From JBMTVT01 sp049451635 (GTDB taxonomy: Bacteria > Bacteroidota > Bacteroidia > Flavobacteriales > Flavobacteriaceae), in NCBI GenBank assembly GCA_049451635.1, contig JBMTVT010000003.1, positions 1 through 54,962 of the forward strand: 54,962 bases of DNA, read 5' to 3'. Position 1 is the stretch's first letter. Every line of letters starts with the position of its first letter. The notes under the pieces were generated by a model, which worked only from the letters and a program-made list of their open reading frames with translations, did not search any database and had not been told where the DNA came from. The position numbers were made by a program, and so were the translations under genes. Positions 42,314 through 50,858 of this stretch are shown one piece after another.

Positions 42314-43924
42314 ATGAAAACAATTAAAACATTACTAACCTCATTCTTATTAACATTACTTTTTTTTGGTTGTGTTAGTACAGCGCCAATTATATCAACT
42401 CCTGTTGAAAATATTGACACCTCTCCTTTAAAGGTTTCCAATTTAACAGAAGCAGAAAAACATAATTGGGGGCATTTAGACTTGGTTAAAGATACTATTC
42501 CAGGAATGAGTGTAGATAAAGCCTATGCCGAAATTATTAAAAACAGAAAAGGAACAAAGGTTATTGTAGCGGTGATTGATTCTGGGATTGATATTGACCA
42601 TGAAGACCTAAACGATGTTATCTGGACCAATAAAGACGAAATACCAAATAACGGAAAAGATGACGATAAAAACGGGTATATTGATGATATACATGGTTGG
42701 AATTTTTTAGGTGATGGTTATGATGAGCAATTAGAATATGTTAGGATTTTAGCTAGTGGAGATACTACTAACCCAGAATATGCTAGAGCCCAAAAGGTTT
42801 ATGAAGATGAATACCAAAAACACCTAGGGTATAAAACTCAATACGACCAAATATATCAACAATTAATTTCTGCTGATGAAACTTTATCAAAACACATTGG
42901 TAAAAAAGATTACACCAAAGAAGAAGTAAATGCCATTAAAACAGAAGACCAAGCCGTATTACAAGCCAAAGGTATGGCTCAATATATGTTCAGTAATGGT
43001 GTAGAATCTATGGCTGATGCCAAAAAAGAAATTAATGAAGCTCTGGAACAAATTAACGAACGCCTTAACTATAACCTTAACAAAACCTTTAAAGGTCGGA
43101 TAAATGGTGATAATCCAGATGATATATCAACAAAATATTATGGTAATGGCAATGTAAAACCCGTTAAGAAAAGTGAAAGCCATGGCACCCATGTAGCAGG
43201 TATTATTGCTGCAAAACGCAACAATGGAAAAGGCGCTAATGGCGTTGCTAATAATGTTGAAATTATGAGTATTAGAAGCGTTCCAAATGGCGATGAGTAC
43301 GATAAAGATGTTGCTCTTGCAATACGTTATGCAGTTGATAATGGAGCATCCATAATTAATGGCAGTTTTGGCAAAAGCTTTTCCCCTCATAGCGATTGGG
43401 TACGCGACGCGATTGCTTATGCAGCAAAAAACAATGTGGTTTTTGTCCATGCCGCAGGAAATGACAGCAATAATGTTGATATTGAGCCTAATTTCCCTGA
43501 CGACAACGTAAACAGTCAAGAAGTTTCAGATACCTACATAAGGGTTGGTGCTTTAGCGCCAAAATATGGCTCTAATATGGTAGCTGGATTTTCAAACTAC
43601 GGAAAACAAAATGTCGATGTTTTTGCCCCTGGCGCAAGTGTTTACTCTACCACCCCAGAAAATGAGTATGACACTAAAGGCGGTACATCAATGGCAGCTC
43701 CTGCTGTTGCTGGTGTTGCAGCTTTAATTCGTTCGTATTATCCTAAATTAACGGCTGCTCAAGTAAAACAAATTATTATGGATTCTGGTTTGGGGGTTAA
43801 ACAAAAAGTTGTCGTTGGGGGAGACACCAACAACATTCAACCCTTTGCCGATTTATCAAAATCTGGAAAAATGGTCAATGCTTATAATGCTCTAATAATG
43901 GCTTCACAAGAAGCTGCCAAATAA
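42314..43924 (+). CDS. S8 subtilisin-like lipoprotein peptidase with a large insert
   Basis: Serine peptidase anchored by Cys20 of its lipobox (FFGC). The triad is Asp89 (VIDSGIDIDHEDL), His290 (SHGTHVAG) and Ser459 (GGTSMAAPAVAG), with the oxyanion Asn383. The D-to-H spacing is about 200 residues instead of the usual 30-50; the extra ~150 residues hold a Ca-loop-like stretch (GKDDDKNGYIDDIHGWNF) and a charged helical part (about 155-260). This inserted architecture recurs in Bacteroidota. 536 residues. It probably digests extracytoplasmic protein and shares a transcript with the M1 gene. Confidence 0.92.
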   Translation: MKTIKTLLTSFLLTLLFFGCVSTAPIISTPVENIDTSPLKVSNLTEAEKHNWGHLDLVKDTIPGMSVDKAYAEIIKNRKGTKVIVAVIDSGIDIDHEDLNDVIWTNKDEIPNNGKDDDKNGYIDDIHGWNFLGDGYDEQLEYVRILASGDTTNPEYARAQKVYEDEYQKHLGYKTQYDQIYQQLISADETLSKHIGKKDYTKEEVNAIKTEDQAVLQAKGMAQYMFSNGVESMADAKKEINEALEQINERLNYNLNKTFKGRINGDNPDDISTKYYGNGNVKPVKKSESHGTHVAGIIAAKRNNGKGANGVANNVEIMSIRSVPNGDEYDKDVALAIRYAVDNGASIINGSFGKSFSPHSDWVRDAIAYAAKNNVVFVHAAGNDSNNVDIEPNFPDDNVNSQEVSDTYIRVGALAPKYGSNMVAGFSNYGKQNVDVFAPGASVYSTTPENEYDTKGGTSMAAPAVAGVAALIRSYYPKLTAAQVKQIIMDSGLGVKQKVVVGGDTNNIQPFADLSKSGKMVNAYNALIMASQEAAK

Positions 43925-43939
43925 TTATATAATTTATTT

Positions 43940-45745
43940 ATGAATCGTTTTTTTTTATTCCTTATTAGTCTTTCTTTTTTGCTTTCATGTAACGCCTCTA
44001 AAGGTACTATTGTTACAAACGCGCCCCAATTTGAGGCATCTCAAGTAAGTTCGGGTTATGGGTACTGGCAACAACATGTAGATTATAAAATGGCTATTGA
44101 TATGGATGTAAACACCTATCGGTATAATGGAAAACAACAATTAGTATACACCAATAACTCTCCTGATGTTTTAAACAGGGTTTACTATCACTTATTTTTT
44201 AACGCTTTTCAACCTGGAAGTGAAATGGATGTACGCTCTCGCACCATTGCAGACCCAGACCCCAGGGTTAGCGATAGAATAAGCAAGTTGCAACCCGATG
44301 AAATTGGTTATATAAAAGTGAATTCGCTAAAACAAAATGGGGCGGATTTAAAATACGAAACCGTAGGTACTGTTTTAGAGGTTGATTTAGCAAAACCTAT
44401 CCTACCAGGTGAAAGCGTTACGTTTGATATGCTTTTTGATGGACAAGTGCCTGTACAAATACGTCGTTCTGGTAGAAACAACAAAGAAGGTGTAGCTTTA
44501 TCAATGACACAATGGTATCCTAAATTAGCAGAGTATGATTTTGAAGGTTGGCATGCCGACCCTTATGTTGGCAGAGAATTTCATGGTGTTTGGGGTAATT
44601 TTGATGTAAGCCTAACCATAGACAAGAATTATGTGGTTGGTGGTTCGGGCTATTTGCAAAACGAAACTGTTGATGGAAACAAAAAAACACTTCATTTTAT
44701 AGCTCCCAATGTACACGATTTTACTTGGGCTGCAGACCCAGACTATATTCATGATACCATGCAAGTGCCCAATGGCCCACTTCTTAATTTTTACTACAAA
44801 AGCACTTTAGATACTGAAAAAAAAGAGGGCTGGAAAAAATTACAGCCTAAAACCGTAGAACTGATGCAATATTACAGCGAGCATGTTGGTAAATATCCGT
44901 ACAAGCAATATTCTGTTATTCAAGGGGGAGATGGCGGTATGGAATATGCCATGTGTACCTTAATAACCGGTAACCGTAGTTTTGGAAGTTTGGTAGGTGT
45001 AACGGCTCACGAATTAGCCCATACTTGGTTTCAATTTTTATTGGCAACCAACGAGTCTAAACACGAATGGATGGATGAAGGTTTTACCAGTTACATAAGC
45101 GATTTAGCTATAAACGAGATTATGAAAGAAGGCAAAACAAACCCAACAACAAGCGCTTACAAAGGTTATATATATTTAGCAAAATCAGGGAAAGAGCAAC
45201 CGCTAACCACCCATTCTGATAGATATGCTTACAACCAAGCTTACGGTATTTCGGCATATAGCAAAGGAGAAGTCTTTTTGGCACAATTAGGTTATGTGAT
45301 TGGAGAAGACAACTTAAAAAGGACCATTAAAAAGTATTTTACAGACTTTTCGTTTAAACACCCAAAACCTCTGGACATTATAAGAACAGCAGAAAAGGTT
45401 TCTGGCTTAGAACTCGATTGGTATTTAATTGATTTTGCACAAACCACAAATACAATTGATTACGCTGTAAAATCAGTTGAAGGTAACATCGTTACTTTAG
45501 AGCGTATTGGTTTAATGCCTATGCCCATTGATTTATCAGTAACATATACCGATGGAACTAGTGAAAATTTTTATATCCCGTTACAAATGATGCGAGGTGA
45601 AAAACTAACCTCATCAACCATTATGAACGATTGGGCTTGGGCGTATCCAACTTATACTTTTGAGACTTCAAAACCTGTAAGCTCTATTGAAATAGACCCT
45701 TCGGGCTATATGGCTGATATTGATAGGACGAACAATAAAAATTAA
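43940..45745 (+). CDS. M1 zinc aminopeptidase lipoprotein
   Basis: Gluzincin aminopeptidase exported as a lipoprotein (LLSC, Cys17). The exopeptidase motif GGMEY is at 332-336 and the zinc site is HELAH at 357-361 with the third ligand Glu380 in EWMDEGFTSY. N-terminal beta saddle about 40-250; helical C-terminal domain after ~400. 601 residues, normal for the short bacterial class. Together with the upstream S8 and POP/M28 genes it points to peptide scavenging in the periplasm or at the surface. Confidence 0.94.
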   Translation: MNRFFLFLISLSFLLSCNASKGTIVTNAPQFEASQVSSGYGYWQQHVDYKMAIDMDVNTYRYNGKQQLVYTNNSPDVLNRVYYHLFFNAFQPGSEMDVRSRTIADPDPRVSDRISKLQPDEIGYIKVNSLKQNGADLKYETVGTVLEVDLAKPILPGESVTFDMLFDGQVPVQIRRSGRNNKEGVALSMTQWYPKLAEYDFEGWHADPYVGREFHGVWGNFDVSLTIDKNYVVGGSGYLQNETVDGNKKTLHFIAPNVHDFTWAADPDYIHDTMQVPNGPLLNFYYKSTLDTEKKEGWKKLQPKTVELMQYYSEHVGKYPYKQYSVIQGGDGGMEYAMCTLITGNRSFGSLVGVTAHELAHTWFQFLLATNESKHEWMDEGFTSYISDLAINEIMKEGKTNPTTSAYKGYIYLAKSGKEQPLTTHSDRYAYNQAYGISAYSKGEVFLAQLGYVIGEDNLKRTIKKYFTDFSFKHPKPLDIIRTAEKVSGLELDWYLIDFAQTTNTIDYAVKSVEGNIVTLERIGLMPMPIDLSVTYTDGTSENFYIPLQMMRGEKLTSSTIMNDWAWAYPTYTFETSKPVSSIEIDPSGYMADIDRTNNKN

Positions 45746-45770
45746 AGCAACTAAGTTGATTTTTTTTAGG

Positions 45771-45805
45771 CCCTCTGAGATTTTTCAGGGGGTTTCATTT
45801 TTTAC
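45771..45805 (+). terminator. Terminator after the M1 peptidase gene
   Basis: CCCTCTGA (45771-45778) pairs with TCAGGGGG (45785-45792), including one G-T pair, followed by a T-rich stretch. It lies 26 bases after the stop. Confidence 0.75.
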
Positions 45806-45822
45806 TGTTTATCGAAATGTCT

Positions 45823-45899
45823 TGCTGAACTCGATTCAGCATCTCATAACATTTGTAAATATTGATGTTTTAGAAGAGAACCTGAAACTAGTTCAGGTT
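45823..45899. repeat. Pair of short flavobacterial-type hairpin repeats
   Basis: TGCTGAA-CTCGA-TTCAGCA (45823-45841) and AACCTGAA-ACTAG-TTCAGGTT (45879-45899) are perfect hairpins with related cores. Both kinds recur between genes in flavobacterial genomes; their number here was not measured. Confidence 0.6.
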
Positions 45900-46120
45900 G
45901 AAAATGTTCTTTATGATTGATTTCGGACATTCAATAAAAAATTTCAAAAAATTAATATGTCCTTAAGATAAAAACGTTTTACAACAGCCCCTAAGCGCAA
46001 TAACGCCTGAATTTCCGCGAGGAAATTTTACCCGTTTTGCTAAATTAGGTGCATCATCTGAAAGTACACGCAAACTTTCCATATACTTACGCTTACACAA
46101 ACCGTTAAACAAAACACTTC

Positions 46121-46152
46121 AAAAAACCACTAAAAACTTAAGTGGTTTTTTT
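46121..46152. terminator. Terminator-like hairpin before rnpA
   Basis: AAAAAACCACT (46121-46131) pairs with AGTGGTTTTTT (46141-46151) across a 9-base loop, with a T-run on the plus strand and an A-run that gives T on the minus strand. It could end a transcript from either side. Confidence 0.75.
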
Positions 46153-46159
46153 ATTTTAC

Positions 46160-46167
46160 TACCTTTG
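46160..46167 (+). promoter_or_regulatory. Candidate -7 element for rnpA
   Basis: TACCTTTG, a full TAnnTTTG match, 19 bases ahead of the rnpA TTG; the leader would be about 15 bases. Confidence 0.5.
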
Positions 46168-46186
46168 AAAACTAAACTGTTGCTCA

Positions 46187-46564
46187 TTGCCATTTACCTA
46201 TTCAAAAAAAGAGAAACTAAAAAGTAAAAAGCTTATTGACCATTTGTTTGCAGAGGGTCAATCGGTTTCTGCATTTCCTTTGCGCATGGTTTTTATCCCA
46301 ACAACTTTTGATGATGGCGTTCTTGTTAAAGCAGGCGTATCGGTAAGTAAGCGCAATTTTAAATCTGCTATTGATAGAAACCGTATAAAACGTTTGTTAC
46401 GAGAGTCTTACAGATTGAATAAAGCTCGTTATTTTAACAATTTAACAACACAACACGCGTTAATGATTTTGTACATTGGCAAAGATAAACCCACATATTC
46501 CCATGTAGAAACCAAAATGAACCTCTTATTTGAGAAGTTTTTGATAAAGGTTTCTGAAAAGTAA
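46187..46564 (+). CDS. rnpA: Ribonuclease P protein component
   Basis: Protein subunit of RNase P, which trims tRNA 5' ends with the RNA subunit. The 125 residues include FTYSKKEKLKSKKLIDHLF and the RNA-binding RNR-type motif SKRNFKSAIDRNRIKRLLRESYR. The start is TTG at 46187; no ATG gives the conserved N-terminus. It precedes the S41 protease gene by 11 bases, a common flavobacterial pair, so the two are probably co-transcribed. The rpmH gene found next to it in most bacteria is missing here. Confidence 0.95.
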   Translation: MPFTYSKKEKLKSKKLIDHLFAEGQSVSAFPLRMVFIPTTFDDGVLVKAGVSVSKRNFKSAIDRNRIKRLLRESYRLNKARYFNNLTTQHALMILYIGKDKPTYSHVETKMNLLFEKFLIKVSEK

Positions 46565-46575
46565 AAAATATAAAA

Positions 46576-48210
46576 ATGAAACGTTTAATAACAAGAAAAA
46601 TCGTTCTTCCAGTATTAGCTACCTCTATTTTTTTAACAACCACAGCGTTTCAAAACGATTTTTTTGAGATCGCTAAGCAACTTGAAATATTCACCACCTT
46701 GTTTAAAGAACTCAACATGAATTATGTTGATGAGACAAACCCAGGTGATTTAATGGACACAGCCATAAAAAGCATGTTGGCCGATTTAGATCCGTACACC
46801 AATTTTATGAACGAACAGGATGTTGAAGCAGCAAGAATTAACAATACTGGCGATTATACGGGTATTGGTGCTAAAGTAAAAACCCTAAAAGATAAGTTGG
46901 TTATTATAGAGCCTTATAAAGATTATCCTGCAGACAAAGCGGGCTTAAAGGCTGGTGATGAAATTATTAAAGTTGGTAATGTGCTGGTTGAAAGCTATAA
47001 AGATGATGCAGCCGATTTACTCAAGGGCGCTCCTGATAGCTCTGTAAAAGTTACATTTAAGCGCCAAGGAAAAATGCAAACAGCAACCATAAAAAGAGCT
47101 GAGGTAGAAATAAAAGCAGTGCCCCACTTTTCTATGGTGAACAACAAAACGGGCTATATTGTTTTAAGTGCCTTTAGCAGAAAAGCTTATGCCGAAACCA
47201 ATTATGCGTTACGCGATTTAAAAGCACAAGGTGCAGAGCGTATTATTTTGGACTTAAGAGGAAACCCAGGGGGCTTGGTAAATGAAGCCATTAATATTGT
47301 TAATCTTTTTGTTCCTAAAGGGCAATTGGTGGTAACCACAAAATCTAAAGTTGAAAAATATAACAAAACTTATTACACCCAAAACCAGCCTATTGATACC
47401 GAAATACCGCTAGTTGTTTTGATTGATGGCAATAGTGCCTCAGCAAGTGAGATTGTTTCGGGTGCGTTACAAGATCTGGATCGTGCTGTTATTGTGGGCG
47501 CACGTAGTTTTGGCAAAGGTTTGGTACAGCGCCCCAAACAATTAACTTATGGGACGCAAGTAAAAATTACCATTTCTAGATATTATACCCCTTCCGGAAG
47601 ATGTATACAGGCTTTAGATTATTGGCACAGAAATGAAAAAGGAGAAGCAGTGCGTATAAAACAAGAAAACTACAACGCATTTAAAACCAAAAACGGTCGG
47701 AAAGTTTTTGATGGTGGTGGGGTTTTCCCTGATGAATTTATTGGGTCTTATAAAAATTCTCCCATTACAACGGCCATTATAAACAACGATTTAATCTTTA
47801 ATTACGCCACAAACTATCATTATAGTCATACAATTAACGATATCAATGCATTCAAGCTTACCGATGCAGATTTTAAAGGTTTTAAAGACTATTTAAAAAC
47901 CAATGGTTTTTCGTTTGAAACCGATACCGAAAAAGTTCTTCAAAAAGCATTTGAAACATCAAAAGAGGAGATGTTAAATGATAACATTAAGACCGATTTT
48001 AATACCTTAATGCAAACCTTAAACAAATCAAAAACAACAGTAATAGACGAAAACAAAGACTATTTATTAAAATTACTAACTGAAGAAATTGTTAAACAAT
48101 ACGCTTACAGAGAAGGTTTGTATGATTACTATAAAATACACGACTCTAATATTAAAAAAGCCACAGAAATCCTAAACAATCCATCGACTTATTTAGGGTA
48201 TTTGAACTGA
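46576..48210 (+). CDS. S41 carboxy-terminal processing peptidase
   Basis: Tail-specific periplasmic protease of the CtpA/Prc class. The N-terminal hydrophobic segment (residues ~9-25) is a signal or anchor. A PDZ domain (about 85-165) carries GIGAKVKTLKDKLVIIEPY and AGLKAGDEI. The catalytic Ser289 lies in NSASASEI and the Lys314 in GARSFGKGLVQ, with the glycine-rich LDLRGNPGGLVNEA around 232. The last ~170 residues form the family C-terminal helices. 544 residues. Downstream of rnpA in one transcript. Confidence 0.94.
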   Translation: MKRLITRKIVLPVLATSIFLTTTAFQNDFFEIAKQLEIFTTLFKELNMNYVDETNPGDLMDTAIKSMLADLDPYTNFMNEQDVEAARINNTGDYTGIGAKVKTLKDKLVIIEPYKDYPADKAGLKAGDEIIKVGNVLVESYKDDAADLLKGAPDSSVKVTFKRQGKMQTATIKRAEVEIKAVPHFSMVNNKTGYIVLSAFSRKAYAETNYALRDLKAQGAERIILDLRGNPGGLVNEAINIVNLFVPKGQLVVTTKSKVEKYNKTYYTQNQPIDTEIPLVVLIDGNSASASEIVSGALQDLDRAVIVGARSFGKGLVQRPKQLTYGTQVKITISRYYTPSGRCIQALDYWHRNEKGEAVRIKQENYNAFKTKNGRKVFDGGGVFPDEFIGSYKNSPITTAIINNDLIFNYATNYHYSHTINDINAFKLTDADFKGFKDYLKTNGFSFETDTEKVLQKAFETSKEEMLNDNIKTDFNTLMQTLNKSKTTVIDENKDYLLKLLTEEIVKQYAYREGLYDYYKIHDSNIKKATEILNNPSTYLGYLN

Positions 48211-48319
48211 TTTTTTTGCTTTTTTAATCATTTTATCAAGAGAATCCCCCTGTTTATAGGCAACTGGCATGGTTTTCGATTAAAAAAAGTATATTTATCC
48301 CTAGTTCTATCATCCTTCT

Positions 48320-49168
48320 ATGAATAAACTATTAATACTTATATTAATAACACTTAATAGTGTTTTTGCTTTTTCCCAAGAAGAATTAACACACGTGGTT
48401 TATTTTGAAACTGATAAATATGATGTGCCTGTTACTGAGGAAAATAGATTATTATTATTTATTTCAACCTTAAATGGTATTGATATTGAATCCATTTCCA
48501 TTTTTGGGTTTTGTGATGATAGAGGCACCGACACTTATAACTTAAAACTCTCACAACAACGTGCCGATGCTATAAAATCTATTTTTTCAAATAATGAAAT
48601 AAGCAAATCTTTAATAACCAGTGTTGATGGTAAAGGAGAAATACTTCTTAAAATTGTTGAAGAGAAAAACCTATTGAAAATTAGGGGTTTAAACCGAAAA
48701 GTTGAAATTATAATAAAGCCTAAACTTCCTAAACCAAAACCTGTTGTAAAAGACACTATCCCTAAGGAAAAAGATGTTGTTGATTTAATTAAAGAAAGCA
48801 CAAAAGGCGATAAAATCATTTTTAAGAACATCCTTTTTGAAATAGGTTATGCTTATGTTACCCCTGATTCAAAAAAAGTATTGAACGATATAGCAAAAGC
48901 CTTAGTTGAAAGAGAGGATATTTATTTTACCATACAAGGGCATGTGTGTTGTACGCAATTTACAAGGGATGCCGTAGATAGAAAAACAAAAAAACGCAAC
49001 CTTTCTGAGGCTAGAGCTAAATATGTTTACGATTATTTTGCTAAAAAAGGAGTCGATAAAAAACGGATGCGGTATATAGGTATGCGCCGAAAATTTCCTT
49101 TAGGAGGTGACCCAAAATTTGATAGGCGCGTTGAAATTGTTATTACTTATGTTGATAATGCAAATTAA
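48320..49168 (+). CDS. Tandem OmpA-domain exported protein
   Basis: Exported by a signal peptide (cut near FAFSQ, residue ~20). It contains two OmpA-like peptidoglycan-binding domains, about 25-133 (GFCDDRGTDTYNLKLSQQRADAI) and 165-280 (ILFEIGYAYVTPDSKKVLNDIAKAL, LSEARAKYVYDYFAKKGV, FDRRVEIVI), joined by a Pro/Lys linker (PKLPKPKPVVKD). No beta-barrel, so it is likely a periplasmic wall-binding protein. 282 residues. Two adjacent Cys (CC, about 209-210) in the second domain are unusual. Confidence 0.88.
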   Translation: MNKLLILILITLNSVFAFSQEELTHVVYFETDKYDVPVTEENRLLLFISTLNGIDIESISIFGFCDDRGTDTYNLKLSQQRADAIKSIFSNNEISKSLITSVDGKGEILLKIVEEKNLLKIRGLNRKVEIIIKPKLPKPKPVVKDTIPKEKDVVDLIKESTKGDKIIFKNILFEIGYAYVTPDSKKVLNDIAKALVEREDIYFTIQGHVCCTQFTRDAVDRKTKKRNLSEARAKYVYDYFAKKGVDKKRMRYIGMRRKFPLGGDPKFDRRVEIVITYVDNAN

Positions 49169-49170
49169 AA

Positions 49171-49401
49171 TGTTATGGTAATAAAATTTCAGTATTTCTG
49201 TTTATTACCTTTGGCTTAATATCCTTTAGCGGGTTAACACAAACCTTTGTTCCTGATGATAATTTTGAACAAGCTTTAATTGATTTAGGCTTAGATTTTG
49301 GTCTTTTGGATGATTTTGTGCCAACATCAAACATAAGCACACTTTCTCCTTTGAGTAAGAGCAACTCAATTCGTCTTTGCATCACTACCCGGAACTTTTA
49401 A
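49171..49401 (+). pseudogene. Remnant of a secreted LRR protein gene
   Basis: A frame without a start codon encodes a signal-peptide-like stretch (KISVFLFITFGLISFSGLTQ) followed by TFVPDDNFEQALIDLGLD and VPTSNISTLSPL. This is the standard N-terminus of flavobacterial leucine-rich-repeat proteins that are exported by type IX secretion (family form: VPDDNFEQALIDLG...). After about 60 codons the frame loses similarity and ends at TAA 49399; the LRR body is missing. The expected ATG-AAA start has been replaced by TGT-TAT-GGT, so it cannot be translated as a normal protein. Confidence 0.8.
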
Positions 49402-49463
49402 TGGTAAAATTTTACCTAGTGATGAATTATTGGTATCTAGTTGTTTTAATATCAGGTGAGGCC

Positions 49464-49937
49464 TTAAAAGGGTTCTTTGTTTTGAAAAGATAGTCTCTTT
49501 TTTATCATAGCTATATGTGGAATATCATCTTCTAAATATTCCTCTCCTACAGCTTTAAATCCTAAATTAGTATAAAATTGTTTAAGGTAACATTGCGCAG
49601 ATATTTTAATTAAGTCTTCATTATAATGTGTTTTAATAGCATTTATTGATGCTTTCATAATATCATAACCATACTTAAATTGTCTTTCATTTTTAGTCAC
49701 AACTACTCTACCAATGCTTGCTTCGGTAAAATAATCTCCTGGTTTAAAAATGCGTGTATAAGCAATAAGTTTGTCATCTTTAAAACCTAAAACATGAAGC
49801 GCTTTTTGGTCTTTTCCGTCAATATCTTGATAAACACAATCTTGTTCTACAACAAAAACCTCACTACGAAGTTGTAATAAATTATACAACTCTTTCTTTG
49901 TTAATACTTCAAAAGATTTTACTATAATTTCTAACAT
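49464..49937 (-). CDS. elaA: ElaA-type GNAT acetyltransferase
   Basis: GCN5-related N-acetyltransferase; the substrate of ElaA is unknown. LRSEVFVVEQDCVYQDIDGKD (about 23-43), GRVVVTKNERQFKYGYDIM (the acetyl-CoA site) and ISAQCYLKQFYTNLGFKAVGEEYLEDDIPHIAM match ElaA throughout. 157 residues, complete. It starts 3 bases after the CDF gene's stop and is last in the rpiB-CDF-elaA operon. Confidence 0.9.
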   Translation of the reverse strand: MLEIIVKSFEVLTKKELYNLLQLRSEVFVVEQDCVYQDIDGKDQKALHVLGFKDDKLIAYTRIFKPGDYFTEASIGRVVVTKNERQFKYGYDIMKASINAIKTHYNEDLIKISAQCYLKQFYTNLGFKAVGEEYLEDDIPHIAMIKKRLSFQNKEPF

Positions 49938-49940
49938 AAA

Positions 49941-50858
49941 TTAATCCTGTACAATAATATCCTTCGCATCATCCTTACCAAACTCTGGTTGAATATTCAC
50001 ATGGTTGATGTCGTATTTATGTAATACAAAATCTTCTACTTTATGAAGAATAACATCAAACTGCGATAAGGTAATATCCTGTTCAAAATCTATATGTGCT
50101 TCTAAATGAATTTCTTCTTCATTTAATTGCCAAACATGAACATGATGAACATTTTTTATACTTTCAAAAACATTGATTTCTTCAACAATTTGTTTTATAG
50201 GTATGGTATCTGGTGTGAAAAGCATTAAAACTCGGGTGGAATCTTTTAATAAATCAAAACCCATCCAAATTAGGTAAATAGCTATTATAAATGTTAACAC
50301 ACTATCTACCCAAAAAACTTGATAATATTTCATTAATAAACCACCTATCAATACCGCTACACTTGCCATCATATCGGTTAATAAATGGAGGTATGCGCTT
50401 TTTAAATTCATGTTAGATTCCGAATCTTTCTTTAATAAAAGAACACTTAAACCATTAGCTATAATAGCTATAAACGATAACCATATAACCAATTCACTCT
50501 CAATTTCCTTTGGGTCACTAAGACGTTTTATAGCTTCAATAATCAGTAAAACCGCTACAATAATTAAAGTAGAGGCATTTATAAAGGCAGCTAAAATTTC
50601 GGCACGTTTATAACCAAAAGTTCTATGTATGGAAGCTTCTTTTTTTGATAATTTACTAGCTACGTAACTTACCGTTAAAGAAATTACATCACTAAAATTA
50701 TGTAAAGCATCACTTAAAAGCGCTAAACTACCAGATATAACACCACCTATTATTTGAGATATCGTAATAAGGATGTTTAATAAAATAGATATTAAAAGAT
50801 TTTTACCTTTTAAATCTAGGTGTTCATGTGTATGTTTATGAGAATGGTTGTGCCTCAT
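49941..50858 (-). CDS. Cation diffusion facilitator (Zn/Cd efflux)
   Basis: Proton-driven efflux of zinc or a similar divalent metal across the inner membrane. A His-rich N-terminus (MRHNHSHKHTHEHLD) precedes six helices. The metal site is shown by SDALHNFSD in TM2 and HLLTDMMASVAVL in TM5. The C-terminal cytoplasmic domain (~210-290) has VHHVHVWQLNEEEIHLEAHIDFE. 305 residues. Its ATG directly follows the rpiB stop (TAA-ATG), giving strong coupling. Confidence 0.93.
   Translation of the reverse strand: MRHNHSHKHTHEHLDLKGKNLLISILLNILITISQIIGGVISGSLALLSDALHNFSDVISLTVSYVASKLSKKEASIHRTFGYKRAEILAAFINASTLIIVAVLLIIEAIKRLSDPKEIESELVIWLSFIAIIANGLSVLLLKKDSESNMNLKSAYLHLLTDMMASVAVLIGGLLMKYYQVFWVDSVLTFIIAIYLIWMGFDLLKDSTRVLMLFTPDTIPIKQIVEEINVFESIKNVHHVHVWQLNEEEIHLEAHIDFEQDITLSQFDVILHKVEDFVLHKYDINHVNIQPEFGKDDAKDIIVQD

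Larger units (their letters stand above)
45746..46186. other. 441-base gap between the M1 peptidase gene and rnpA
   Basis: Holds a terminator (45771-45805), two hairpin repeats (45823-45841 and 45879-45899), an uncharacterised conserved-looking stretch (about 45960-46110), a second terminator-like hairpin (46121-46152) and the rnpA promoter match at 46160. Read on the minus strand, 46083 to 45967 gives a 38-codon open frame starting MESLRVLSDD, which is too short to accept as a gene. No rRNA, tmRNA or RNase P RNA fold was recognised, and rpmH, the usual neighbour of rnpA, is absent. Confidence 0.55.

Noticed and set aside
45720..45920. Plus-strand 66-codon frame running out of the M1 gene.
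   Set aside because: It passes through the terminator and two hairpin repeats and has no protein-like composition.
45967..46083. 38-codon minus-strand frame starting MESLRVLSDD in the rnpA upstream gap.
   Set aside because: Too short and without recognised similarity; kept only as an observation on the surrounding stretch.
48193..48270. 25-codon minus-strand frame starting MPVAYKQGDSLDKMIKKAKK, overlapping the end of the S41 gene.
   Set aside because: It slightly recalls ribosomal protein bS21, but it is far too short, overlaps a solid gene and lacks the bS21 core.
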